The translations under genes and the position numbers were made by a program. This document shows, in pieces, positions 1-5,108 of a DNA stretch of 5,157 bases. Within the stretch, counting starts at the first letter, position 1. Every line of letters begins with the position of its first letter. The notes under the pieces are model-generated. The model was not told the origin of the DNA. It ran no database searches and saw only the letters and a program-made list of their open reading frames with translations. Location: the NCBI GenBank assembly GCA_905199755.1, contig CAJKHT010000122.1, positions 1 through 5,157 on the forward strand, written 5' to 3'. Origin of the DNA: an uncultured Eubacteriales bacterium (GTDB lineage Bacteria > Bacillota > Clostridia > UBA1381).

Positions 1-10
1 CTGTGTTTTT

Positions 11-27
11 CCGTCTCTTTGAGACAG
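11..27 (-). other. Small hairpin at the predicted 5' end of a leftward transcript
   Basis: On the minus strand GTCTC (25-17) and GAGAC (reaching 13) pair around an AAA loop, and a G-U and a C-G pair extend the stem to seven. The stem begins within a base or two of the start site predicted from the promoter at 35-63, so the leftward transcript would start almost directly in a hairpin. Such 5' hairpins can stabilise an mRNA or belong to a stable-RNA leader. The transcript leaves the window, so its role cannot be told. Confidence 0.4.
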
Positions 28-34
28 CTTATTT

Positions 35-63
35 ATATTACCACTTTTTTCGCTACTTGTCAA
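35..63 (-). promoter_or_regulatory. Strong sigma-A promoter reading out of the left edge
   Basis: Read leftward, a perfect -35 TTGACA (63-58) is followed by exactly 17 bases and TAATAT (40-35), preceded by TGG, which fits an extended -10 TGn. The bases just upstream (about 64-85) are A-rich on this strand, like an UP element. Transcription should start near base 28 and run off the window. It lies about 70 bases downstream of the sigF stop codon, so the next leftward gene or RNA has its own vegetative promoter and does not depend on the spoIIA promoter. The identity of the target is unknown. Confidence 0.65.
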
Positions 64-131
64 CACTTTTTCGTAATTTTTTTCGTCTTTATGCAAATAT
101 TACAATCAAAATGTTCATTTTGTCGATTAAC

Positions 132-851
132 TCACAAATTTGACGAACGAACCGACTGTATTATCTGTTTTTCCAATCTCGACACCTGCACCTGTGATAC
201 TCCTATTATCTTCGCAATTTCGGATTGCGTCTTACCCTTATAGTATCTCAGCACCATAATCTGCCTTTCTCTCGGCTTAAGACTTTTAAGAATATTGTCT
301 GCCATAACTTTATTTATTATGTGTTCCTCGCTGTCATTTCCCGCAAGAGTATCAATAAGATTTATTTCCCTGCCGCCGTTTTCGTAAACACTGTCATATA
401 TAGATGCCGGCGGTGCCGCCGCATCAAAAGCCTCGGCAAGCATATCTTCATCAATTCCGCATTTTTCCGAAATTTCTTTTATTGTAGGTTCTCTGTTCAG
501 TTTTTTTCTGAGTTCTTCGGCGGCGCGCCAGCCTTTCATGGCATTTTCCTTTAAAGTCCTGCTTATTTTCACCGAACCGTCATCGCGCATAAAACGCTTT
601 ATTTCCCCTGCAATCACAGGCACTGAATAAGTGGAAAACTGAACATTGAATGTTGTATCGAATTTTTTTATCGCCTTTATAAGTCCGATTACACCAATCT
701 GAACCAGATCCTCAATATCGTATCCGCGTCCCGAGCAGCGCTTCACTATGCTGTATACAAGCCCCATATTTTTTTCTACCAGTTCATTCTGCGCTTCCTT
801 ATCACCGTTTTTTACCCTCTCAATCAAAGCTGCATTATCATTCACGGTCAC
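132..851 (-). CDS. sigF: RNA polymerase sporulation sigma factor F (SpoIIAC)
   Basis: This is the forespore-specific sigma-70-family factor, the first compartment-specific sigma factor after asymmetric septation, held inactive by SpoIIAB. At 239 residues it has the usual length. Region 2 is clear: DLVQIGVIGLIKAIKKFD at 48-65 is core-polymerase binding (2.1/2.2), and FSTYSVPVIAGEIKRFMRDD at 72-91 covers 2.3/2.4, which melts and reads the -10. Region 3 spans about 98-150. Region 4.2 (about 206-233, GKTQSEIAKIIGVSQVQVS) is the helix-turn-helix that reads the -35. It is the third gene of spoIIAA-spoIIAB-sigF, which is diagnostic of sigma-F rather than sigma-G or sigma-B. The first GTG (851) overlaps the spoIIAB stop as GTGA. 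A second in-frame GTG at 845 lies seven bases from an AGG and may be the real start. Either way translation is coupled to spoIIAB. No convincing terminator follows. Confidence 0.96.
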   Translation of the reverse strand: MTVNDNAALIERVKNGDKEAQNELVEKNMGLVYSIVKRCSGRGYDIEDLVQIGVIGLIKAIKKFDTTFNVQFSTYSVPVIAGEIKRFMRDDGSVKISRTLKENAMKGWRAAEELRKKLNREPTIKEISEKCGIDEDMLAEAFDAAAPPASIYDSVYENGGREINLIDTLAGNDSEEHIINKVMADNILKSLKPRERQIMVLRYYKGKTQSEIAKIIGVSQVQVSRLEKQIIQSVRSSNL

Positions 852-1270
852 ACCTGCTCAATTCTCTTTGACATTTTCACCGCTGTACCTCTGCCCGGCG
901 CACTTTCCACATTTACGGAATCCATAAAGGTTTCCATAATCGTAAATCCCATTCCCGAACGCTCCATCTCCGGTTTTCCCGTATACAGCGGTTCCCGTGC
1001 CTTTTCAATATCGGCAATTCCTGCGCCGCTGTCACGTATGGTAAATTCCACGGTATTTTCATCAATAACACCCTCAAGAGTGACTGTTCCGCCCTTTTCA
1101 TTATACCCGTGAATAATCGCATTCGTCACCGCCTCAGACACGGCTGTTTTAATCTCGGACAGCTCGTCCAGTGTCGGATCAAGCTCCAGAACAAATGCCG
1201 CCGCAACCGTTCTGGCAAAACGTTCATTATCCGAATTTGCGGGAAATTCCATTTTCATGCTGTTTTTCAT
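848..1270 (-). CDS. spoIIAB: Anti-sigma F factor, serine protein kinase SpoIIAB
   Basis: This cytoplasmic GHKL-fold ATPase/kinase binds and inhibits sigma-F, and phosphorylates and inactivates the anti-anti-sigma factor SpoIIAA. At 140 residues it is close to the Bacillus protein. The N box EAVTNAIIHGY (46-56) contains E46, the family's catalytic base, and N50, which coordinates magnesium. The G1 box is RDSGAGI (79-85) and the G2 box with ATP lid is ERSGMGFTIM (103-112). Arg20 in NERFAR matches the residue that contacts both sigma-F and SpoIIAA in the Bacillus protein. The ATG at 1270 overlaps the spoIIAA stop as ATGA and has a strong GGAGGTGA site four bases upstream, so this cistron initiates efficiently while coupled to spoIIAA. 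The gene ends overlapping the sigF start. No key residue is missing, so a working partner switch is expected. Confidence 0.97.
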   Translation of the reverse strand: MKNSMKMEFPANSDNERFARTVAAAFVLELDPTLDELSEIKTAVSEAVTNAIIHGYNEKGGTVTLEGVIDENTVEFTIRDSGAGIADIEKAREPLYTGKPEMERSGMGFTIMETFMDSVNVESAPGRGTAVKMSKRIEQV

Positions 1271-1608
1271 AATGTCACCTCCATGAGTCCGTATTCCAGA
1301 TTTTTTGCTGTCGTAACAAGCTTGTCTATTCCGGACATCTCAATAATTCTTCTCACATTCTCGGACAGACCGTAAATAACAATTTTTCCGCCGAGTGCAT
1401 GCACAACCTTATAGCGTCCCATAATCAAGCCGATTCCCGACGAATCCATAAAAGACACCCTGCCAAAATCAAATGCAACGTTCACAGCCCCCGTGCGCTC
1501 CAGCTCACGGTCGATTTTCTCACGGAGCTTTCCTGCACTGTGGTGGTCAAGGTCTCCGCTGAGTTTTACAACAAGCGTTCTGTATTTTCCTGCAATAGAT
1601 ATTTCCAT
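1267..1608 (-). CDS. spoIIAA: Anti-sigma F factor antagonist SpoIIAA (STAS domain)
   Basis: This anti-anti-sigma factor, when unphosphorylated, displaces sigma-F from SpoIIAB. SpoIIAB inactivates it by phosphorylation, and the SpoIIE phosphatase (not in this window) reactivates it. The 113-residue protein is one STAS domain. Its phosphorylation loop is FMDSSGIGLIMGRYK at 53-67. By alignment to Bacillus, where Ser58 is modified, the second serine (Ser57) is the acceptor. The C-terminal half (IVIYGLSENVRRIIEMSGIDKL, split here as 76-85 and 86-97) is the typical closing strand and helix. The ATG at 1608 has GGGAGGGG upstream with an eight-base gap. It is the first gene of the spoIIA operon, preceded by a sigma-H-like promoter (1647-1674), as expected for a gene switched on before septation. 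Confidence 0.96.
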   Translation of the reverse strand: MEISIAGKYRTLVVKLSGDLDHHSAGKLREKIDRELERTGAVNVAFDFGRVSFMDSSGIGLIMGRYKVVHALGGKIVIYGLSENVRRIIEMSGIDKLVTTAKNLEYGLMEVTL

Positions 1609-1646
1609 ATATGTATCCCCTCCCGATGTAATATACTATTTATAAA

Positions 1647-1674
1647 ATACCGCACCGCCTGTCCTTTTTCCTGC
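1647..1674 (-). promoter_or_regulatory. Sigma-H-like promoter of the spoIIA operon
   Basis: Reading leftward, GCAGGAAAA (1674-1666) matches the sigma-H -35 consensus RnAGGAwww at every fixed position. Twelve bases later comes GCGGTAT (1653-1647), one mismatch from RnnGAAT. The start site would fall near 1640, about 30 bases before the spoIIAA ATG. The Bacillus spoIIA operon is transcribed by sigma-H with Spo0A-P. I did not find a convincing Spo0A box (TGTCGAA-like) upstream except TTCGACA at 1700-1694, which is TGTCGAA on the opposite strand and sits at a plausible distance (about 60 bases upstream of the start). That is a perfect core match. Confidence 0.6.
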
Positions 1675-1693
1675 ATAAAAAAATAAGAGCTTT

Positions 1694-1700
1694 TGTCGAA
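1694..1700 (+). promoter_or_regulatory. Candidate Spo0A box upstream of spoIIA
   Basis: TGTCGAA on the plus strand (TTCGACA on the coding strand) matches the 0A box core TGTCGAA exactly. It lies about 20 bases upstream of the sigma-H-like -35 element, in the gap after the pseudouridine synthase gene. Spo0A-P activates spoIIA in Bacillus from boxes in this promoter region. A single seven-base match can occur by chance, but its position just upstream of the right promoter raises its credibility. Confidence 0.5.
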
Positions 1701-1711
1701 TACGCGTTTTT

Positions 1712-2587
1712 TCATAAAAAATTCCGCATATCCGACGCAAGCTCGGATGTAAATATCATTTTTTTACCGCTTATCGGATGAAACAGCTCCAGATAACACG
1801 AATGAAGTGCCTGCCTGTCAAACAAGCTGTGATTTTCCGTTCCGTACAGCCAGTCTCCCAAAAGCGGATGCCCGATATAGCTCATATGCACCCGTATCTG
1901 GTGAGTGCGCCCCGTTTCAAGCTCCAATTCGAGCAGTGTATAGCCGTCGGTATGACCGATAACCTTATAATGCGTCACAGCGTGCCGCCCGTTTTCACCC
2001 ACACACTGCTTAATTGCGCTTTCACGCATTATCGGAGCATCTACAGTTCCGTCATGCCCTATGCTTCCGCATACTATCGCCTTATACCGCCGTTTAAGCA
2101 TACCGTTCTTGATTTCATCGCACAGCAGCGCATGCGCATAGCTGTTTTTCGCTATGCACATAACTCCGGAGGTATCTTTATCCAGTCTGTTTACGGCGCG
2201 GAAAACATGCTCCTCCCCTTTTTCGCGCCAATAATACATAAGCGCGTTTGCAAGAGTATTTGAAAAATTCCCGTGCGACGGATGCGTCGCCATATGCGGA
2301 GGCTTATCCGCTATAATAATATCCTCGTCCTCATACAGAATATCAAAATCCATTTTCACGGGAACTATATTTTCCGATGCTGTTTCATATATATTTATAA
2401 CGACTTCATCACCCTCACGGAGCATATGCGTAACAAACCGCCGCTCACCGTTTACCGTAATACCGTCCTCCGTCTGCTTTAGACCTTTTATAAGAGTACC
2501 CGACATTTTGCAATTCATTATCAGAAAAGCTTTAACGGTTTTACCGTTATAATCACTGTCTATTTTATATTTCAGTGTACGTTTCAT
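1712..2587 (-). CDS. RluA-family RNA pseudouridine synthase
   Basis: The enzyme isomerises specific uridines to pseudouridine, most likely in 23S rRNA, acting in the cytoplasm. The 291-residue length fits RluD/RluC-type enzymes. Residues about 13-66 look like an S4-type RNA-binding domain (KTVKAFLIM, then ITVNGERR and GDEVVINI). The catalytic domain follows: ADKPPHMATHPSH at 93-105, the signature RLDKDTSG at 134-141 with catalytic Asp136, RRYKAIV at 166-172, ETGRTHQIRVH at 224-234 and GHPLLGDWLYG at 239-249. All key motifs are present. The ATG is separated from the upstream acetyltransferase stop by one base, and its GGAGAG site lies inside that gene's last codons, so the two are co-transcribed and probably translationally coupled. 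Which of the several RluA paralogues this is cannot be decided, so the exact target uridine is unknown. No clear terminator separates it from spoIIA. Confidence 0.93.
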   Translation of the reverse strand: MKRTLKYKIDSDYNGKTVKAFLIMNCKMSGTLIKGLKQTEDGITVNGERRFVTHMLREGDEVVINIYETASENIVPVKMDFDILYEDEDIIIADKPPHMATHPSHGNFSNTLANALMYYWREKGEEHVFRAVNRLDKDTSGVMCIAKNSYAHALLCDEIKNGMLKRRYKAIVCGSIGHDGTVDAPIMRESAIKQCVGENGRHAVTHYKVIGHTDGYTLLELELETGRTHQIRVHMSYIGHPLLGDWLYGTENHSLFDRQALHSCYLELFHPISGKKMIFTSELASDMRNFL

Positions 2588-2588
2588 A

Positions 2589-3110
2589 TTACTCTCCGCT
2601 GCACGGCGTATCTCCTATTTCACATTCCAGAACATAATCGTCCATAAAATATCCGTTTCCTATCGGATTTTTTTCCTCTCTTTTGAGTTTAAATCCCATA
2701 TGCTTGTACATATTTATTGAATCCGTGTTATGCTTATTTACATTAAGAAAAATATGTGTATAGCCCGCTTCCCTGCCGAGACCTTTGATTATCTGCATTG
2801 CAGCACTGCCGTAGCCGTTGCCGCGGGCATTTTTATGAATATAATATTTATCGAGATACAGCTGTCCTTCCTTTTCATAAAAAGCAAAATATCCGATGTT
2901 TTTATCGCCGTCTTTTACCATATAAAAAAGATGGTCCTGAGCCAGCTGTCTTTTAATCGCTTCGACCGACTGGAACATATTTATCATATAATCATTCTGC
3001 TCCGCGCCTATTATGGGATCGTAATGTTCCTTTATTATTTCCTTTGCAATGGCGGAAAGTGCTTCTATTTCCTTTTCGTCATCTGCCTTAATTCTTTTGA
3101 ATTGTACCAT
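2589..3110 (-). CDS. GNAT-family N-acetyltransferase
   Basis: This is a predicted acetyl-CoA-dependent acyl transfer enzyme whose acceptor is unknown. The fold is recognisable. After a helical N-terminal third, VKDGDKNIGYFAFYEKEGQLYLDKYYI (strands beta-4/beta-5; residues 65-75 and 76-91) leads into motif A, ARGNGYGSAAM at 95-105, with the R-x-x-G-x-G/A pyrophosphate-binding pattern. Motif B follows as NKHNTDSINMYKHMGF at 125-140. The ATG at 3110 (173 residues) is preferred because AAAGG lies ten bases upstream. An in-frame GTG at 3119 would add three residues but sits one base from that site. It has its own promoter at 3136-3164 and is followed after one base by the pseudouridine synthase gene. 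Its partner might hint at a ribosome-related acceptor, but that is only inference. Confidence 0.88.
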   Translation of the reverse strand: MVQFKRIKADDEKEIEALSAIAKEIIKEHYDPIIGAEQNDYMINMFQSVEAIKRQLAQDHLFYMVKDGDKNIGYFAFYEKEGQLYLDKYYIHKNARGNGYGSAAMQIIKGLGREAGYTHIFLNVNKHNTDSINMYKHMGFKLKREEKNPIGNGYFMDDYVLECEIGDTPCSGE

Positions 3111-3135
3111 GCTACTCACACCTTTCCTGATATAT

Positions 3136-3164
3136 ATTGTATCACATTTGTACAGAATTGTCTA
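3136..3164 (-). promoter_or_regulatory. Extended -10 sigma-A promoter for the acetyltransferase and pseudouridine synthase pair
   Basis: On the minus strand TAGACA (3164-3159) is followed by 17 bases and TACAAT (3141-3136), each one mismatch from consensus. The three bases before the -10 are TGA, giving the extended TGn form. The start site would be near 3129, leaving a short leader that holds the AGGAAAGG ribosome binding region. The -35 lies right beside the foot of the hpf terminator stem, so the pair is set off from hpf as its own transcription unit. Confidence 0.75.
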
Positions 3165-3165
3165 T

Positions 3166-3210
3166 ATTAAAAAACAAAACGCACCTTTAAGGCGCGCTTT
3201 GTTTTTTAAT
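3166..3210 (-). terminator. Intrinsic terminator of hpf
   Basis: The two arms pair without a gap over 20 positions around a five-base loop (3186-3190). On the minus strand the core reads GCGCGCC against GGTGCGT, and two positions that would be A-C mismatches in a plus transcript are G-U pairs in a minus transcript. This shows that the hairpin belongs to the leftward gene. The descending arm ends in TTTTGTTTTTT. It starts five bases beyond the hpf stop codon. Confidence 0.82.
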
Positions 3211-3214
3211 TTTT

Positions 3215-3754
3215 TCAGTCGGCAGATTCTATAACCGCATATCTGCCGTCATTTCTTTTATAAACAACATTCATTTCGTTTGTTTCCGTATTTTTGAAAA
3301 CAAAGAATGTATGTCCCAGGAGGTTCATCTGGAGCACTGCCTCCTCAGCACTCATCGGTTTAACGTGAAATCTCTTAACCTTTACGATTTCAAAATCACC
3401 CGTTTCCTCGCCGCCTTTGTATTCCTCGCCGCTGATAAGCTTTGATTCAAGTGCGGCATCCTTTCTTATTTTCTTTTCCAGACGTGTTTTATTCTTTCTT
3501 ATCTGACGCTCAATAACGTCCACTATATTATCTATAGCCGCCAGAATCTCTTTATCGGACTCCTCGGCTCTGTAAATCATACCTCCTGCATATATTGTTG
3601 CTTCTATATAATCGTTTTCTTTTATGGTTCCCAGAACAATTCTTGCTTCGGACTCATCCTTGAAGAACTTGTCCAGCTTTCCGAGCTTTTTCTCCACATA
3701 CTCCTTAACCTGATCTGTCAAATTGAATTTCCTTGAAATAATTGTAAATTTCAT
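3215..3754 (-). CDS. hpf: Ribosome hibernation promoting factor, long form (HPF)
   Basis: This protein binds the 30S subunit across the mRNA/tRNA channel and dimerises 70S ribosomes into inactive 100S particles at growth arrest. From the ATG at 3754 it has 179 residues, the size of the long-form HPF of Firmicutes. The N-terminal ribosome-binding domain covers about 1-97 (MKFTIISRKFNLTDQVKEYV at 1-20, then a basic RKNKTRLEKKIRK helix end). An acidic linker at about 105-119 (EEYKGGEETG) leads to the C-terminal dimerisation domain at 120-178 (KVKRFHVKPMSAEEAVLQMN at 125-144, then LLGHTFFVFKN and YKRNDGRYAVIE). The start is set by AAGGAG eight bases before this ATG. An in-frame GTG at 3763 overlaps that site and is not the start. 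A strong terminator follows. The upstream region carries a stress- or forespore-type promoter match. Confidence 0.95.
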   Translation of the reverse strand: MKFTIISRKFNLTDQVKEYVEKKLGKLDKFFKDESEARIVLGTIKENDYIEATIYAGGMIYRAEESDKEILAAIDNIVDVIERQIRKNKTRLEKKIRKDAALESKLISGEEYKGGEETGDFEIVKVKRFHVKPMSAEEAVLQMNLLGHTFFVFKNTETNEMNVVYKRNDGRYAVIESAD

Positions 3755-3813
3755 ACAACTCACTCCTTGTTGCTCTGTATTAAGCAGCTGTATTTTTTCT
3801 GCTTATTATATAT

Positions 3814-3838
3814 ATACCACCATATGCGTAGTTTAAAC
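3814..3838 (-). promoter_or_regulatory. Candidate sigma-B/sigma-F-type promoter for hpf
   Basis: On the minus strand GTTTAA (3838-3833), 13 bases, then TGGTAT (3819-3814) match the Bacillus sigma-B consensus GTTTAA-N12-14-GGGTAT at 11 of 12 positions. Sigma-F reads a related pattern: GTTTA, 15 bases, then GGTATATAT fits GGnnAnAnT with two mismatches. Bacillus hpf (yvyD) is known to be sigma-B and sigma-H controlled. A TATAAT at 3810-3805 could be a sigma-A -10, but the hexamer 17 bases upstream (AACTAC) is poor. Which sigma factor uses this site is undecided. Confidence 0.45.
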
Positions 3839-3855
3839 ATTTTTTTAATTATTTA

Positions 3856-3884
3856 TTGTAAAAAAGGAGCGAGTGTGTTATAAT
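3856..3884 (+). promoter_or_regulatory. Sigma-A promoter of metA
   Basis: TTGTAA (3856-3861), 17 bases, then a perfect TATAAT (3879-3884) preceded by TGT, an extended -10. The start site should be near 3891, giving a leader of only about 23 bases before the ATG at 3914. There is therefore no room for a SAM riboswitch or T-box, and any methionine control would have to act at the promoter or elsewhere. The ATG at 3887 lies upstream of the predicted start site and cannot be used. Confidence 0.75.
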
Positions 3885-3913
3885 ATATGCGATTACGGAA
3901 GGAGTTTGATATT

Positions 3914-4831
3914 ATGCCAATCAGAATACCGGATAAGCTGCCGGCAACAAAGCAGCTGAGCAAGGAAAATATTTTTGTGATGACCGAAAAACGGGCGATG
4001 CACCAGGATATACGTCCGCTGAAAATTGCGATTGTAAATCTGATGCCCACAAAAATAACCACGGAAACACAGCTTCTGCGTCTTTTATCAAATTCACCGC
4101 TGCAAACAGAAATAGATTTGCTCCAGATGCGCACCCATGAATCGAAAAACACACCGCAGGAGCATTTAGCCGCATTTTACAAGACATTTTCCGAAATTAA
4201 AAATTCAAAATACGACGGCATGATAATCACGGGGGCACCCGTTGAAAATCTTGACTTTGATGAAGTCGATTACTGGGACGAGCTGGTCGAAATCATGGAC
4301 TGGTCAACCTCGCATGTCACCTCAACGCTGCACATATGCTGGGCGGCAATGGCAGGACTTTATTATCATTACGGTGTACCGAAATATCCGCTTACCGAAA
4401 AATGCTCCGGCGTTTTTGAGCATCATGTAAACCGCCGTACATCAAAGCTCGTCCGAGGCTTTGACAGCACATTTTATGCTCCCCATTCACGTCATACCGA
4501 GGTACGCAGAGAGGATATAAAAAAGGTGAATGAGCTGGAAATTCTTGCGGAATCCGATGAAGCCGGAATTTTTCTTATAACCACCAAGGGCGGCAGACGT
4601 ATTTTTGTCACGGGACACAGCGAATATGACGCGGACACGCTTAAGCTTGAATATCTGCGTGATTCGGAGGCAGGGAAAAATCCAGCCGTACCGAAGCATT
4701 ATTTCCCCAATGACAATCCGCAAAAAAAGCCGATTGTCAACTGGAAAGCACATGCCAGTCTTTTGTACTCAAACTGGCTTAATTATTTTGTATATCAGAT
4801 TACGCCGTATGATATAGACAGTATAAAATAA
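3914..4831 (+). CDS. metA: Homoserine O-acyltransferase MetA, predicted acetyl-CoA specific
   Basis: This cytoplasmic enzyme acylates the hydroxyl of L-homoserine, the committed step of methionine synthesis. The product starts at MPIRIPDKLPA, the conserved MetA N-terminus, giving 305 residues. GGAAGGAG lies nine bases upstream; the in-frame ATG at 3887 precedes the predicted transcript start. The glutamine-amidotransferase-like fold shows the nucleophile Cys142 in HICWAAMAG (140-148), and His235 and Glu237 in VTGHSEYD (232-239), all numbered as in the E. coli protein. The C-terminus NWLNYFVYQITPYD (287-300) is also typical. Residue 111 is Glu (TGAPVE at 106-111). In characterised MetA enzymes Glu here gives acetyl-CoA use and Gly (E. 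coli) gives succinyl-CoA use, so the product is predicted to be O-acetylhomoserine. It is divergent from hpf and has its own promoter. The family is certain, and the acyl donor is inferred. Confidence 0.96.
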   Translation: MPIRIPDKLPATKQLSKENIFVMTEKRAMHQDIRPLKIAIVNLMPTKITTETQLLRLLSNSPLQTEIDLLQMRTHESKNTPQEHLAAFYKTFSEIKNSKYDGMIITGAPVENLDFDEVDYWDELVEIMDWSTSHVTSTLHICWAAMAGLYYHYGVPKYPLTEKCSGVFEHHVNRRTSKLVRGFDSTFYAPHSRHTEVRREDIKKVNELEILAESDEAGIFLITTKGGRRIFVTGHSEYDADTLKLEYLRDSEAGKNPAVPKHYFPNDNPQKKPIVNWKAHASLLYSNWLNYFVYQITPYDIDSIK

Positions 4832-4853
4832 CTTCCTGTTTATTTTTTTCGGT

Positions 4854-4874
4854 TCATGCAGATACTATGCATGA
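4854..4874 (+). repeat. Inverted repeat overlapping the ribosome binding site of the small protein gene
   Basis: TCATGCA (4854-4860) and TGCATGA (4868-4874) are perfect seven-base inverted copies around a seven-base spacer. The right arm ends on the first bases of the GAGGTGA ribosome binding site (4873-4879) of the following small gene. It could be an RNA hairpin that limits translation or a DNA operator. A stem this short may also be chance. Confidence 0.4.
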
Positions 4875-4886
4875 GGTGAATTGATA

Positions 4887-5057
4887 ATGGAATTTAATAT
4901 GACAAATGAGCTGCTGAAAAACGATGCGGCGGCAATGGATTACTTTAATTCTCTTGACGCGGAGGTACAAAAGCGGCTTTTGGACAGATATACGGGCGCG
5001 GAAAGCCTTGCAGAGCTTAAAAGCTTTGCCGAAACGGTAAAAAATCAGATTTCATAA
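4887..5057 (+). CDS. Uncharacterised 56-residue soluble protein
   Basis: I cannot assign a function. The reading frame starts at an ATG with a good GAGGTGA site eight bases upstream and ends in TAA at 5055-5057. The protein is MEFNMTNELLKNDAAAMDYF followed by NSLDAEVQKRLLDRYTGAES and LAELKSFAETVKNQIS. It has no signal peptide, membrane segment, Cys or zinc motif, and is predicted to be mostly helical and acidic to neutral. The pattern of AMDYFNSL, then a helix with VQKRLL, then SLAELKSFAE resembles short hypothetical proteins I recall from Clostridia, though this is memory and not a search result. It lies 55 bases after metA in the same direction and is followed immediately by a palindrome. 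It could be co-transcribed with metA, since no terminator intervenes. Codon use matches its neighbours, so it is probably a real gene. Confidence 0.75.
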   Translation: MEFNMTNELLKNDAAAMDYFNSLDAEVQKRLLDRYTGAESLAELKSFAETVKNQIS

Positions 5058-5108
5058 AAAAGGGCTGTTTAAAAAGTCAATTGACTTTTTAAACAGCCTT
5101 AACTTTTT
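5056..5108. terminator. Perfect 36-bp palindrome, probable bidirectional terminator
   Basis: GGCTGTTTAAAAAGTCAA (5063-5080) is followed with no spacer by its exact reverse complement (5081-5098), and outer pairs extend it to 5061-5100. It begins just after the stop codon of the 56-residue protein. In the plus transcript the stem is followed by TTAACTTTTT (5099-5108). In a minus transcript it is followed by CC and TTTTTT (complement of 5056-5061), the better terminator tail. This fits a convergent gene entering from the right edge sharing the terminator. A transposon end is an alternative. Confidence 0.7.

Noticed and set aside
107..122. Inverted repeat CAAAATG-tt-CATTTTG downstream of sigF as a terminator
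   Set aside because: The stem is AT-rich with a two-base centre and no clean T-run follows on the minus strand, so it would be too weak to call as an intrinsic terminator.
225..554. 109-codon open frame on the plus strand opposite sigF
   Set aside because: It is fully antisense to a certain gene and has no supporting start signals.
1778..2263. 161-codon open frame on the plus strand opposite the pseudouridine synthase
   Set aside because: It is antisense to a gene with all catalytic motifs intact, has no ribosome binding site of note, and its protein looks like random composition.
2730..3170. 146-codon open frame on the plus strand opposite the acetyltransferase
   Set aside because: It is a shadow of the GNAT gene, very hydrophobic because of the complementary codons, and it crosses the promoter region of the real gene.
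3831..3838. GTTTAAAC palindrome between hpf and metA as a regulator operator
   Set aside because: Eight bases is too short in AT-rich DNA, and the sequence is better explained as the -35 element of the hpf promoter candidate.
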